64,000 bases of DNA from Paraphaeosphaeria minitans (lineage: Eukaryota; Ascomycota; Dothideomycetes; Pleosporales; Didymosphaeriaceae): the NCBI GenBank assembly GCA_015832175.1, contig WJXW01000014.1, positions 1,240,001 through 1,304,000 on the forward strand, given 5' to 3'. Below the pieces are notes generated by a model. The model had not been told where the DNA came from. It saw only the letters and a list, made by a program, of their open reading frames with translations, and did not search any database. Positions 40,639-54,080 of this stretch are shown piece after piece; position 1 is the stretch's first letter, and each line of letters opens with the position of its first letter. The translations under genes and the position numbers were made by a program.

Positions 40639-42420
40639 ATGGGCAGCTCGAACATTCGCATCTTCTCCTCCCGACACCAGTTTGACCCCGAGCATTCACA
40701 ACGTACCGGTTTCGACTTCACACAGACTCCAGACAACGGAAACGCAGCGCACGCAACATTGACAAGACGACCAAGCCTTGTCCAACGTCGACCTTCGTAT
40801 GAAGGGACCATTGGGAAGGCAGTTGGATCGATACCAGACGAGAATTTTTTTTCAGTGATGGTGAGCGGAGAACGCATTCAAGAACCGTATCATTTGTACA
40901 CTGTGAAAGAGAAGTGGGTGTTGGTGGCAATCGCAGGTGCGGCCGCCTCATTTCCAATGCTCACGTTCAACACGTACCTCCCAGCTCTGGGAAGAATTGC
41001 CACAGTAGGGATCCCGTGGTAACCCCAAAGACCTGCTGCTAACGCCAACAAGGATTTGGAGATTAGTGCTGAGGCTACCAACTTGACCGTCATGGCGTAT
41101 TTGATGATGCAAGGAGTCGCGCCGCTTTTTTGGGGTCCTCTGTCTGATAGTTTCGGGCGCCGATCGGTCTACCTCGCTGCCTTCTCTCTCTACGTTACCT
41201 CCTGCGTTGTCTTGAGTTTCTCACCAACTTACGCGGTCCTGTTGTTCTTCCGTATGGCACAGGCAGCCAGCATTGCATCCACCGTGTCCGTCGGATACAA
41301 TATCATTCGCGACATCTCCACGCTACCCGAATGCGACCGGTTTCACTGCTTTTTCCAACGTGCCCGTAACGGAACCTTCGTTCTGTCGCCGATTCTCGGC
41401 GGGCTACTCTCCAATTGGATGGATTTTAGGTGTCTGTTTGTCCTCCTGTTCGCACTGGCGACAACAGTACTTGTTGCAATTGCCTTCCTCCTTCCCGAGA
41501 CGCTTCGCAGTATTGCGGGCAACGGCTCCGTACCTTTGGTTAACATACATGAGCCGTTAGTGTGGAAATGCAAGGTCTTTGGAAAGCCTGCACACATGAA
41601 TGAGGGCTTGCAGCCTGCTGCAAGAACTATTCCGCCAAGAAGGAAGTTTCTGGAGCCACTTTACCTTTTCCAAGAACGGGGTGCTCTCTTGAGCCTCACT
41701 TTCAACGGTATAATCTTCATGATCTGGATGATGGTGACGGTCAGCACAACCACACTTTTCGAGAAGTCATTTGGACTCTACGAAGCTCTAGTCGGCCTGG
41801 CTTTTGTTCCAAATTTTCTCGGCGCCATCGCTGGCTCGGCTCTTATTGGCAACTTGTTGGACAACGACCTCAGGCGCGCATACTCGGCTTACAAACATAC
41901 GCATTTCCTCCCTTTGAACACCACCCTTTCTCGCCACTCGATACCGGCTGACTTCGCTCTTGGTCATGTGCGCCTGAAGCGTGTTCCAATATTTGTCATT
42001 GTACTAGTCACTTCGCTTGCATTTTACGGATACACGCTCGCATATTCCAGTCTAACGTCTTTGGGCGGCTGGATTTGTATACCTTTGTTGCTTCAGTTCC
42101 TCATCGCGGCGACAGCTCATGCAATATGCGGCGTACAACAAACCCTTATCTCAGACCTATGGCTAAGTAACGATTCGGGTGCAGCGTCGGCTGCGAGCAA
42201 CCTTGCACGATCCATATTTGCTGCCATTGGTGTTGCTGTAGTGGAGAAGATCATGGAATGCATAAGAAGTGGACCCACGTTCCTAGCTTTGGGACTTGTC
42301 GTAATGGTTTTGGTACCGTTGCCTATCGTACAGTGGTATTTTGGCGAATCGTGGAGAGCGACGAGAGGAGCAGACAGGGGAGGTGCGCCGACCAAAAGCT
42401 ACCCGACGATCAACGTGTAG
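40639..42420 (+). CDS. MFS transporter, drug:H+ antiporter type (DHA1/QDR-like), 2 exons
   Basis: Twelve-helix plasma-membrane exporter, about 577 aa. Exon 1 is 40639-41004, exon 2 is 41053-42420. The 48-nt intron (41005-41052; GTAGGG, GCTAAC branch, CAAG) falls after helix 1 and joins LPALGRIAT to DLEISAEATN. Helix 1 is KWVLVAIAGAAASFPMLTF. The loop 2-3 signature reads GPLSDSFGRRSVY, matching the GxLaDrxGrR motif of the superfamily. Helices 4-5 include RDISTLPECDR and the motif-C-like SPILGGLLSNW. The start is uncertain: the frame is open to ATG 40315, which would add 108 residues. Proton-driven export of small compounds is the usual role; the substrate is unknown. It is the last gene before the AT-rich block. 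Confidence 0.85.
41005..41052 (+). other. Intron in the MFS transporter gene
   Basis: 48 nt, phase 0, GTAGGG donor, CTAAC branch-like site 8 nt before CAAG. The unspliced frame stops inside it (GGTAA). Confidence 0.8.
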
Positions 42421-42733
42421 CTTCTCTAATAAAGACCTTGACTGGCCCACGAAGTACCTATGCTCAGCTATTTCCACGTCATGTGATTTTCTCGTTGCAT
42501 GCCGGCCGAAACGGTGACAATGTGAGAGCCAGCACCTGCATGAAGTCTGCCACGTGACCGCAGTTGTCAGAATGGGAAGGATCTAAATTGTCTACGAATC
42601 GCTATGCAGACCCAGGTCATATAGACATCACCTTAGGGTCGGCTGACATGAGGATTGGGTGAGTATGCTCACGTGCACCTACTATACTATATACACTTAG
42701 CGCGATACTTAGTGTTTTAAACATGTAACGGGT
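42421..42733. other. Transition from gene-type to AT-rich DNA
   Basis: 3' flank of the MFS gene, then a steep rise in A+T from about 42,690 (TACTATACTATATACAC). No gene seen. Confidence 0.5.
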
Positions 42734-43370
42734 AGATCACGATATTGTTATAGTGTTGTGGCATCTGGCGCTAAGACCCTATAAGGAACCTATGCGCTAA
42801 GCGAGCTAGCTGCGCAAAACCTACACTACGCCCTAACTTTAGAAAAGTTAAGTATTATTCTACTTAATAGTATTAAGTTATTCTTTTACTATTCTATTTA
42901 GTGTAAAGTAAAGACTATTACCTATAACTAGACTTTATATAATAATACTTCTATTATAATAGTTTTAAGATAGCTCCTAGAGTTATATAAGCTACTAGTA
43001 AGAGGTAGACTTTACTTATAGCCCCTAAGGGTAGCAAAGACTATAATAGATAGATTATAATATTATTATAGTGTTGTGGTATCTAGCACTAAGGCTCTAT
43101 AAGGGGCCTATACGCTAAGTAAGCTAGCTGTGTAAAACCTATACTATATTCTAACTTTATAGAAGTTAAGTATTATTCTATTTAATACTGTTAAGTTTTT
43201 CTTTTACTAATCTTTTTAGTGTAAAGCAAATACTATTACGTATAACTAGACCTTATATAATAATACTTTATCTATAATAGTCTAAAGATAGCTCCTAAAG
43301 TTATATAAACTACTAGTAGGAGACAGACCTTATTTAAAGCCCCTAAAAGTAGTAAAAACTCTCTTACCTA
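42734..43370. repeat. Tandem pair of 318-bp repeats at the compartment border
   Basis: Copy 1 (42734-43051) and copy 2 (43052-43370) align throughout. For example, TGTTGTGGCATCTGGCGC at 42754 matches TGTTGTGGTATCTAGCAC at 43072. Copy 1 keeps several CpG and CpA sites in its first 110 bp that are TpA in copy 2. The unit may be a solo LTR or UTR piece of another retroelement; this is not resolved. Confidence 0.75.
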
Positions 43371-43745
43371 GTATATAAAAGGGGAGATAGTAATATAGAA
43401 CTTAAACTTATTTTTAATTCTTAAGTAGTATATTTTAGTTAAAAAAAAAGTGTAATAAACTTTACTATTACAGGCGGCACAGAGACTTATTATTAATTAA
43501 TTATATTAAACAAAAACTATAGTTAGGGAGCTAGATACTTAGGCGCAGACGCGTAGAGATCTAGTGTATAAGGGCGTAAGTCTAATATAGAACTAGCGCG
43601 CTAAAGTTAGCCTAATAAGTAAGAACTTTATTTAATCGCTCTAGCCTTACGCCTAGCTCTATAATACTATCCTCCCCTCCTAAAAGCTTTGTCCTAGAAG
43701 CTCTAAATAATTATTCTAGCTATCTACTTTCTGTGTACGTATTTT
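43371..43745. other. AT-rich sequence of unknown origin before the first LTR
   Basis: Contains GGCGGCACAG (43474-43483), similar to a motif inside the LTR at 53670-54080 (AGCGGCACAG), so it may be an older LTR fragment. No frame is open. Confidence 0.35.
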
Positions 43746-44193
43746 TATTAGGATCTAGCCGCGCGCGAGCAGTAGGGCACGAGCTTATTAGACTACTAGT
43801 CTACTAGAGTTAGCTAACTAAGCAGTTAGATAATAGGTTATAGGTCCTAAGGGTCCTAAGGACCGCACAGGCCTCGCCTATACAGGAACTCTAGGACGCG
43901 TGGGACTCGCCTACATGGGACGTATAGGACTCTAGGACATATAGGACTCTAGGATATATAGGATTCTAGGACGTGTAGGATTACTTAGTATATAGGAACG
44001 CGAGAATAAGCTTCTTATACTTATATTTAATCTATTTATTAATCTATTATTTAGATTCTAGTAGACTAAATTATTAACTTATTATACTTTATAAGATACT
44101 ATTATATTAACAAGACCTTCTACCTTCTATAAGTACTCCTGCCTAAGAACTAACTTTAATCCTTTAAGACTAGCTACCCTCTTAAATTTAATA
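43746..44193 (+). repeat. 5' LTR of retrotransposon remnant 1 (448 bp)
   Basis: Begins TATTAGGATCT (expected TGTTAGGATCT) and ends TTAAATTTAATA (expected ...TTTAACA). The last 200 bp match the other LTRs in the window. The middle is specific to this copy and holds tandem GGACTCTAGGACATATA type units (43905-43985). Confidence 0.7.
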
Positions 44194-47100
44194 TCTTAAA
44201 CACCCTTAATATAAGTACTTTATAAACTCCTACCTCTTTTACAGCTTTAGGTGCCGCTAAGATTACTTCTATAAAGAATAGTAGTAAGGTGTATAAACCT
44301 AATCTATACTTTAGCGAATAATCTTAAACTAATATCTAGATTCTCTAGTTAGACCTCTACTTCTTTAACTTAAATAAACCCCTTAAAAATAAGAAAAAGG
44401 TCATCTTTGCAGCAATATATATGTAAGGAGATATAGGATTATAGATCTATCTCTACCTTAAAAAGTACCTAGGAATAGACTATAATAACGATAATAACAA
44501 TTATATAAACAAACACGCTAATACAGTTAATATTATTAAAGATTATAATAACTTTAAAAAATACCTTAAATAACTCTTTAGAATTACTAATAAGGACTCT
44601 ATTACAAAAGTAAACATTTAGACTATAACTTAGAAATAATTAGTAGCTAAGTATATAGCTAAGTTTTACAGATACGCTGTGCAGCTTAACTAGGACAATA
44701 AACCTCTCTAGGACATATATAAATAAGCACTTAAATAGAAACTACGTAAGAAACTCTTACGTAGTAGTACACTAATCACTAACCTTAAAGAACTATATAA
44801 AGAAACTATTAGAATTAATAAAGAATAGTTTTCGCTGCAATAAGAGCTCTACTAAAACCCTAGAGTAATAAGTTTTAGATAACTAGTAAAAGTAGTTTAT
44901 AAGAACCCTATTAGAATTATCTAAAGGTAATAGCTAAGAAACTACTAGAAATATAAACTAATAGAAGATATCTAGTTTAACTACATAGGCAAAGAAAAAG
45001 CAGGAAGAATAGGCCTTAAGTAGCCTAATAAACGCGTCTCTAATAGAAGTTAATAACTAATAACTAAGACCTATAAATACTTTATATATAGCAAACTAGG
45101 CCACATAGCTAGAAACTATAGATTAAAGAACAAAGTCTATTAAACTAAGTTAAATATACTAACTATTAAGGACTAAGAACCTAATAAGGAATAGAAAGTT
45201 ATTATAACGCTATTCTATTACTAATACGTTACACTAGAGTAAAGTAAGTAATTAGATTCACCTAACTTACAACTATATAAAGATCTAGAAGACAACTCTA
45301 ACATATACTATAATATAGAAAATATAGAAGAGATACTAAGATCTCTTACTCCTTACTTATAAAGTAGGCGAGAAGAAAATAACCCTATGTCACCTAAGTA
45401 TAAACTAAATGTTTAGGACTACATAGAACCCTACTAGGCACTAAAAGGGATACGACCCTATAAAAATAAGAAATTAGACTACGTACTAAAGTACTACCTA
45501 GACTAATAAAATCCTATATACTAATTCTATATATAAACGCATTGCGAAGAACTAATATACGTATAATATAAAGTAGAGAAAGAGGAGAATAAGAAATAAC
45601 CTAGAAGGAAACTGCACTATACATAAGTATAAATAAACTACTCAATTACAGCTAACAACAAACACTTTTAAAATAAATAATAAGTAAAAGACTTTCCTTA
45701 CCTCACGCTAAAGGGTAATAAATGCTGTAATATACTTATTAATAGAAACTATATATAACTATACTAGTGTACATGTCTAAACTAAGACTATAAATACTAC
45801 TATATAGCTAAATATTTAGACAGCTTTGTAAACTACCCTACGTAAAAAGTAACAACAGAACTACTAATTTAACTAGTATATAGAAATAGTAAAGACTATA
45901 GGAGGAAAAATAGCAGAACATCCTTATAGAAAGAAAAAGATAATCTACACAAACTATATACTTAAAAATAATAATAGAAGCAGATGCTTAGAAACGTATA
46001 CTAGGCACTAGAACTTAACTATAACCTACACAAACAAATGTCTTTTTTAGGCCTAAACTTAAATAAGATAATGCCTTTATTAAATTAAATGCTATAGTAA
46101 GTATAGTATTAGTTAAGCTACTAGTATAGCTTAAAGGAATATAGGCTTAAGCTCTTATAGACTTAAGAGTAGAAAAGAACTTTATATCTTATTAAATAGT
46201 AAGACAAGTAGGACTTATAATATTAAAGAAAGAAGTACCCTACATTATCTATATTATAAATAGATCCCTCTTACCTAAGACACCTTAGATATACTAGGAG
46301 GTCACTACTATAATAATAGTCTAAGGATATAGAGAGGAACTTACCTTAGATGTCTTACTAGGATCTAAGTATAAGTTAGTCTTAGGATTATCTTAGTTAA
46401 TAATACACAACCTATAGATTAACTAAGGTATAAAGAAAATATTATTTAAACGCTGTAATTATATATTATAAGTAAAGCCTATATATTAACTAAAAATAAT
46501 AGTAGATAAGGGAGTTATTAACAACATAATACTATAACAGATAGTTAAAAAACAGAAGCACACCTTAGTAGATACTAGTAGGAACTACTTAGTTAAAAAG
46601 TGCAAGAAAGAGAACAACAGTACACCTTTTACTTTACTAAAAGAGTATAGGAAATAGACACACATATTTATAGAAAAGAAAGAAAAAGCAAACCTACCTA
46701 AATATTAACCCTAGGATCTTATAATAGACCTAAAAGAAGGGAAGACGTAACTTTTTAGACCACTATATAGTAAGATAGGAGAAGAACTTCTTAAAGAATG
46801 TAATTTTATTAAGATAAACCTTAAGAAAGGATATATATAACTATTAAAGTTACTAGTAGTAAGCCCTTTTATATTTATTAAGAAAAAGGATAGATTAGAT
46901 AGACTATACGTTAACTACTAATAACTTAATAATAAAATAATAAAGAACTATTATCTACTACTAAATATTATAGAGTTACAAAATTAACTATCTTAAAATA
47001 AGATATTTATAATAATAAATCTAAGAGACAGTTACTAGCTTATATAAATTAAGAAAGGTAAAGAATAGAAAATAGCGTTTTAATAACACTATAGACTATT

Positions 47101-49368
47101 TAAATATAAGGTTATACCTTTTAGACTTACAAACGCACTAGTAGCTTTTATAGTACTTATTAACAATATACTTTATAAATATCTAGACATATTTATTATT
47201 ACGTATATAGATAATATCCTTGTCTTTTCTAAAAACAAATTAGACTACACTAAGCATGTACAGACAGTACTAGAAGTACTAGACAAAGTATGCCTTTGTA
47301 TTAAACTTAAGAAATATAAGTTTAATATTAAATAACTTAAATTTCTAGGACATATTATTACTACAGAAGGAATTAAAATAGCACTAAGTAAAATTAAATA
47401 CATTAAGAACTAGCTAATACTAAAGATAGCTAAGAATATCTAAGAATTCTTAGGATTCTGTAGATTTAACTAACAATTTATTTAAGATTAGGTAAAAGTT
47501 ACAATATCTTTAATAAATTTTACAAAGAAGGACGTACCCTTTAAATAGACAAATAAGTATAGAATGTTATTCTAACTCCTTAAGACAGTATGTATTATAG
47601 AACCTATCCTTATTTATTTTAGAAGCGATAAACTACTACACTTTAAAATAAACGCTAGCGATCTTACGCTAGGCGCCTACGCTAAATAAGAATATAATAG
47701 TAAATAGCACCTAATTACCTATTACTTATGTAAATTTAATAACGCCGAAACACAATACAATATACATAATAACAAACTCTACGCTATTATTAAAGCCTTA
47801 AAGCACTAGAGGATTTACGCACTTAGTTACTTAACGCTAGAAATCTATATAGATTATAAGAACTTTCTAAGGTTTACAATAATAAAAGAACTTACGCCAT
47901 AATAATAAAAATAGTTATAGACTACTAGGTAGTATAAGTTTAAAATTATCTATATAGCTAGAAAAGAAAATGGCAGAGTAGACGCTCTTAGCTAACAAAG
48001 TAATCTAGTAAAAGAAAAAGTAAAAACCTTCTCTATAATCCTTCGCAAAGCTAAAGATAAATCTCTAGAACTAATAGTAGAACTAAATTAACTTTTAGTA
48101 ATTAACTAAGAAGTTCTAGAATATCTATAGACTAAGATTATCTAACAATACTATAATAACTCTATATATAGACACCTAGGTATTACAAAAATAATGGAAC
48201 TTATCTAAAAGAATTATACCTTTAAAGGAATTAAAGAAGCTGTAATAACTTATATTTATAAATATATAGAATACTAGAGAAATAAACATAGTATACATCT
48301 TAAATATAGAGAGATGTAAGCGATGAGAATACTAATAGCACTATAGGAAAATATTACTATAAATTTTGTTATAGGAATTCTAAACCCTAAGGATCTAACA
48401 ACAGGAATTAAATATAATAGTATACTAGTAGTAGTCTATTAACTAACTAAGTATATTAAGCTTATTCTATGTCTTAAAAGAATAATAGCAAAGAAACTTG
48501 CTTTTCTTATCCTAGACTAACTAATTAGACATTACAGAATCCTAAAAATAATTATTAGTAACAGAAATAAGCTCTTTACATTAAATGATTAGACAACGCT
48601 TATAGCCCTACTTAGAATAAAACGAAAGCTATTAACAGCTTACTATCTATAAATAGATAGACAGATAGAACGTACGAACTAAACTATAAAAACGTACGTA
48701 CGCATCTACTGCAACAGTTAGAAAAATAACTAGGTTTTATTACTACCTATAGCATAGTTAGCCTATAATAATAAAGTATTAGTAGTATTAGGACATACAC
48801 TATTCTATATAAACTACAGAAGACACCTACATCTCTTTAATTAATAATTTCCTACGATAATTAAAGCAAAAGAAGCTATAGATATAGTAAAAAATATAAA
48901 GAAAATATACTAACAACTCTAAAAAAATCTTAAGAAAGCTTAGCAGCAATTAATTTTATACTAAAACTAAAAATAAAAAATAGCACCTTAGCTAAAAAAG
49001 GGGGATAAAGCATATCTACTTACAAAGAATCTTTAAACTTAGAAGAAAAAACACAAGAAACTAAATTATATTAAGGTTAGACTATTTTATATTTCTAAGT
49101 AAATATTACTAGTAAACTACAAGTTAGAGCTACTATTAAATGCAAAAATACACCTAGTATTCTACGTATTACTACTAGAACTAGCAGACCTAGAAATGCC
49201 AATTAAAACTACCTTCTATCACTAAGCTTAGGAAGAAACTAAATTTAAAGTAGAATAAATCCTATAAGTACATAATGTGTACACAGACACTAAAGAATAC
49301 CTTATTAAGTGGAAAGGGTATTTATCTAGTAAAAATATATAGGAACCTAAGGAAAACCTATCTAATTA
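43746..49368 (+). mobile_element. Ty3/gypsy chromodomain LTR retrotransposon remnant 1 (5' LTR, gag, pol), RIP-degraded, 3' LTR missing
   Basis: Order: LTR (43746-44193); gag (about 44220-45130) with a zinc knuckle at 45069-45120 whose cysteines are changed to Tyr or Ser (KYFIYSKLGHIARNY); protease near 46150-46180, where the catalytic Asp-Ser-Gly reads ALIDLRVEKNF; reverse transcriptase about 46850-47350 with the YxDD box changed to YIDN (47204-47215); RNase H about 47560-48010; integrase about 48100-48850; and a C-terminal chromodomain (about 49250-49345; EYLIKWKGYLSS). TAG and TAA stops interrupt every domain, mostly where CAG, CAA or TGG would be expected. The chromodomain marks the chromovirus branch. 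The expected 3' LTR is absent; the sequence runs into the 157-bp repeat instead. Confidence 0.85.
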
Positions 49369-49525
49369 TTAATTACGTCTAGTCTATCGTATAAAGGGGC
49401 ACTAAGGACCTTATAAAGTCTCTACCTCTTAGCGCTAACCTAAGTAGTGGGTCCTTGTGCGGGTCCCTATAGGTAGGTAGGCCCCTATTTTACTTAGTGC
49501 TATTTGTACAATAAACTATATAGAC
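49369..49525. repeat. 157-bp repeat, copy A
   Basis: Same sequence as 51184-51340 apart from transitions toward TpA. It contains imperfect terminal inverted motifs (GTCTATCGTATAAA at 49382 and TTTGTACAATAAAC at 49503). Confidence 0.85.
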
Positions 49526-51183
49526 ACTAGTAACTTTTCTTTTATGCGATAGTTTATATCTATTATACGCTTTCCCTTTCCTGTCCTTCTTTATCTATAC
49601 AGTCAGCCTTCCCCTATTAGAATAAGTTGTAAGGTAGGTGTAGTGTTACTATACAGTAGAGGTCCTATTTATACTTACTCTTATATAAATAGGTAGTAAT
49701 AATTAACCTACTTAGTTCTTACCTTACTTTTTTACATAGTAGTAGAGTTGCATCGCGTAATAAAGCTCTTTCTAGGCATATATTCTGTGCGTAAATAGAA
49801 GGTAGGGTGTTAAGCGATACAATGCTTAGCGCTAGGTCTTAGTAAGTAGGTATAGAAGGATCGCTCCTAGTTGTGCGATAAAGGTATATAGTAGAAGTAA
49901 GGTATAAAGTAGCCTTCTATACTTCTTTTTTATTACCCTATTAGTCTTATTTATCTTCCTCCTCTTTTGTGCAATAGTCTTTATCCTCTAGCTCTCCTTT
50001 AAAGTTAAAGATAATATTATCTAGCTAGATAGAAGCATAATCTTCTAGTTATTAAAGAAACTAGGAGTGTCTAGCCTCTTTATATAATGTGGTTTGTTGG
50101 GCAAAAGCAGTCTAGATTTTAGGCTATTACTACTAGTGTGGCTCTATATATAGTGTCTCTATCCTCGCACGTATAGGGATAGGCCCTAGCTATGCTCTAT
50201 GTGTATATACATTACCTATAGATAGTATAGGTTATATTATTAGGATCGTGCAAAGCGGTTTAGGTTATAGTTACAGCGTTGTCGTATAAAGGGTCTATAG
50301 CTTATAGTTAAGCTGTAACAGTTTAAAGAGTTTCTTTACATAAGTGTCCTTTATTATAGTATTAGTAGCGACAAAGCCTTTTTTTATAAGAAAAGCAATA
50401 AGCTCTCTTCTTACTATATAACTAATTTTATTAAAAGTTTTCTCCTTCTAGTTGTTAAAATCTTTAGTAAAAAAAAAAAATAACTTCTTTACTTTTAAGG
50501 CTGCTTACGTAATATTACGTAATTATATACACTATATAAGTGTTTAGCTATTTTAGAGAAGGGGGTGGGTAGCTATATAGATCTACTCTATTTATTTAGT
50601 ACTTTTGTGCAATCTCTCCTTTTAAGGTAATAGCCTTAATATTTATTACTTCCTCTACTTATTAAAGCTATATTGCTTTGTCTTTTTACTAAAGAAGTAG
50701 TATTAATTATTATGTAATGTTCTTAGGTTGTAGTTCCTCTAGGAAGTCTCCTAGTCTTAAGGCTATGTTATTGTTATCTTTCTTAGTTATACGACGTGTC
50801 TGCGTTTAGTTATTGCTAGTTTAATTATACAACATATTTGCGTTTAGTTATTACTAGTTTAATTATGCGACGTGTTTTTTAGGGTTATAAATATGCTTAC
50901 TATCTCCTTTCTTTTCTATAGAATAGCTTAGACTAGATTATATAACTTTTTATAAATATACACGCTTTATTTCTGCTTATTATATAATCTAAAATTTAAT
51001 CTCTAGTAAAGGTAACAATATAGAGCCTACGTATCTAGCTTATAGGGCGCTCTGTCTTTAGACCTTACTAGTTTGTAGTTAATTAGAATTAACTACTAAT
51101 TAGTATTAGTTTAGCTCAATCTGTAATTCAGCATTTAAGGGTTAATAGTATACTATCGTGCAAAAGGTAAGAAGTAGGTTCAG
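49526..51183. other. Unidentified 1.66-kb segment between the 157-bp repeats
   Basis: AT-rich without recognisable gag, pol or transposase reading. It is less TpA-saturated than the retroelement copies. Two or three diverged copies of GCGTTTAGTTATTGCTAGTT occur near 50801-50870. With its flanking repeats it could be a non-autonomous LTR element (TRIM-like) or a leftover of another family. Confidence 0.4.
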
Positions 51184-51340
51184 TTAATTACGTCTAGTCT
51201 ATCGTACAAAGGGGCACTAAGGACCTTATGAAGTCTCTGCCTCTTGGCGCTGACCTAAGCAGTGGGTCCTTGTGCGGGTCCCTATAGGTAGGCAGGCCCC
51301 TATTTCACTCAGTGCTATTTGTACGATAAACTGTACGGAC
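51184..51340. repeat. 157-bp repeat, copy B, little mutated
   Basis: Retains CpG and CpA sites (CTCTTGGCGCTGACC, GTGCGGGTCCC) although surrounded by heavily mutated DNA. It has 14-bp near-perfect terminal inverted motifs, GTCTATCGTACAAA (51197) and TTTGTACGATAAAC (51318), 135 bp end to end. Confidence 0.85.
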
Positions 51341-51344
51341 AAAA

Positions 51345-54080
51345 ATATAATATAATATACACGTTAAAGAACTCTATGCTATTATTAAAGTCTTAAAGCA
51401 CTAGAGGATTTACGTACTTAGCTACTTAACTCTAGAAATCTATATAGATTATAAGAACCTTCTAAGGTTTACAATAATAAAAGAACTTACGCTATAATAA
51501 TAAAAATAGTCGTAGACTACTAGGTAGTAAAAGTTTAAAATTATCTATATAGCTAGAAAAGAAAATGGCAGAGTAGGCGCTCTTAGCTAACAGAGTAATC
51601 TAATAAGAGAAAAGGCAAAAACTTTCTCTATAATTCTTCGCAAAGCTAAAAATAGATCCCTAGAACTAATAGTAAAACTAAATTAACTTTTAGTAATTAA
51701 CTAAGAAGTTCTAAAACATCTATAGACTAAGATTATCTAATAATACTACAATAACTCTATATATAGACACCTAGGTATTACAAAAATAATGGAACTTATC
51801 TAAAAGAATTATACCTTTAAAGGAATTAAAGAAGCTATAATAACTTATATTTATAAATGTGCAGAATGCTAGAGAAATAAACATAGTATATATTTTAAAT
51901 ATAGAGAGATGTAAGCAATTAGAATACTAACAGCACTATAGGAAGATAATACTATAGATTTTGTTATAGGAATTCTAAGCTCTAAAGATCTAATAATAGG
52001 AGTTAAATATAATAGTATACTAGTAGTAGTCTACTAACTAACTAAGTATATTAAGCTTATTCTATGTCTTAAAAGAATAATAGTAAAGGAACTTGCTTTT
52101 CTTATCTTAGACTAACTAATTAGACACTACAGAATCCTAAAAATAATTATTAGTAACAGAGATAAGCTCTTTATATTAAATTATTAGACAACGCTTATAG
52201 CCCTACTTAGAACAAAACAAAAGCTATTAACAGCTTACTATCTACAAATAGATAGATAGACAGAACGTATGAACTAAACTATAGAAACGTACCTACGCAT
52301 CTACTATAATAGTTAGAAGAATAACTAGGTTTTATTACTACCTATAGCACAGTTAGCCTATAATAACAGAGTATTAGTAGTATTAGGACATACACTATTC
52401 TATATAAACTATAGAAGACACCTATATCTCTTTAATTAACAATTTCCTACGATAATTAAAGCAAAAGAAGCTATAAATATAGTAGAAAATATAAAGAAAA
52501 TACACTAATAACTCTAGAAGAATCTTAAGAAAGCTTAGTAGTAATTAATTTCTTACTAAAATTAAAAACAAAAAATAGCACCTTAGCTAAAGAAGGGGGA
52601 TAAAATATATCTGCTTACAAAGAACCTTTAAACTTAGAAGAAGAAATATAAGAAACTAGATTATATTAAAGTTAGACTATTTTACATTTCTAAGCAAATA
52701 TTACTAGTAAACTATAGGTTAGAACTACTACTAGATGTAAAGATATACCTAGTATTCTACGTATTACTACTAGAACTAGCAGACCCTAATACACTAGTTA
52801 GAACCGCCTTCTACTACAGAACTAAGAAAGAAAATAAATTTAAGGTTAAAAGAATTCTAGAATATAATTAGTATAGTAACGCGTATTTTAGTAAGTAGAA
52901 GGGTTACCTATATAGCGAAAACACTTAGAAACTAGAGAACTACTTAAGAAACTGTTAATAAAAGATTAAAGAATTCTACTAATAACCTATATAGTATAAT
53001 AATATTTATACCTAAGATAGTAAAGGCACTAGATTATCCTAGAATTCTAATAAGAAATCCTTAAAAGCGCTCTATGTCGTAGGGGATAAAAAGGGACCTA
53101 AAGGAGTCTTATTAACTACTAGATTAATAGCCTTATAAGATTTAGCCTCTTTAATATTCTTCTCTTTAACTACTATTATATCCTTAGTACGCTTATCTAG
53201 TAAGTCTATTTACTAACGTAACTAATCTTTATACATACGTATAACCTATAATTTCTCTAACGCCTTTTTATAGGCTTTAAACGCAGCTTTCTGCGTTTCT
53301 TTTAACTTTTTTATCTATATACGCAATTTCTCTTTCTCTGCTAATAAACGCTTAAACTTAGACTTTAAAACGTGTATATTACAACATTAACCTTAATTAA
53401 CATATTCCTTATATTTTCTAGACTAAACATAAATCTTGTAAATACAGTTATATTTTATATACGTTAAGTATTTCTTAACTATGACTTTGCTAAAGGAGTG
53501 AATGAAATTAGTTAGGTAATAGTAATAGGTAGTGCTAGACTTAGAAAGTTGTTTAGGTATAATATAAGTAAGCTAACGCTACTTATAACGTAGGGCGAGC
53601 TCTAGTTATAACTAGATATAAGACATAGTTACATAATTTAGGGACAAATCCTAGCAAAGAGGGAGATAATATTAAGATCTAAAGGCTAGGCCTTCTAGAA
53701 TCTTTATATATATCTATATTTATTATTTAAGCGGCACAGTATAAGAGGTTACGTAACCTAATTAGTATAATTAGAGCACTAAAATAACTAATTAGACTAA
53801 GCACTTAATATACTAAGTAACTAATTAGTGCTTAATTAGTTTAATTAGAGCGATTAGTAGACTAATTGCTTAAAGTATATAGGAACGTAAGGATAGAATC
53901 TCTATACTTGTATTTAATCTGTTTATTAATCTATTATTTAGATTCTAGTAGACTATATTGTTAACTTAATACAATTCGCAAGATACTATTATATTAATAA
54001 GACCTTCTACCTTCTATAAGTACTCCTGCCTAAGAACTAACCTTAACCCTTTAGGACTAGCTACCCTCTTCGATTTAACA
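51345..54080 (+). mobile_element. Ty3/gypsy remnant 2, 5'-truncated (RNase H to 3' LTR)
   Basis: Begins inside RNase H and aligns with 47755-49200 of remnant 1 through integrase to a chromodomain-like segment (about 52850-52960). After pol it carries about 650 bp of 3' sequence, a polypurine tract (AAAGAGGGAGATAA, 53656-53669) and an LTR (53670-54080). All frames are closed by TAG/TAA. It lacks its 5' LTR, gag, protease and reverse transcriptase. Confidence 0.8.
53670..54080 (+). repeat. 3' LTR of remnant 2 (411 bp)
   Basis: Starts TATTAAGATCT just after the polypurine tract and ends CGATTTAACA. The end segment matches the LTRs at 43746-44193 and 55611-56027. The middle (AAGCGGCACAG, then repeated CTAATTAG motifs) is different. 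Confidence 0.78.

Noticed and set aside
43746..54080. One single retrotransposon with LTRs at 43746 and 53670
   Set aside because: The two LTRs have different middles, and the RNase H-integrase region occurs twice between them, so at least two copies are joined here.
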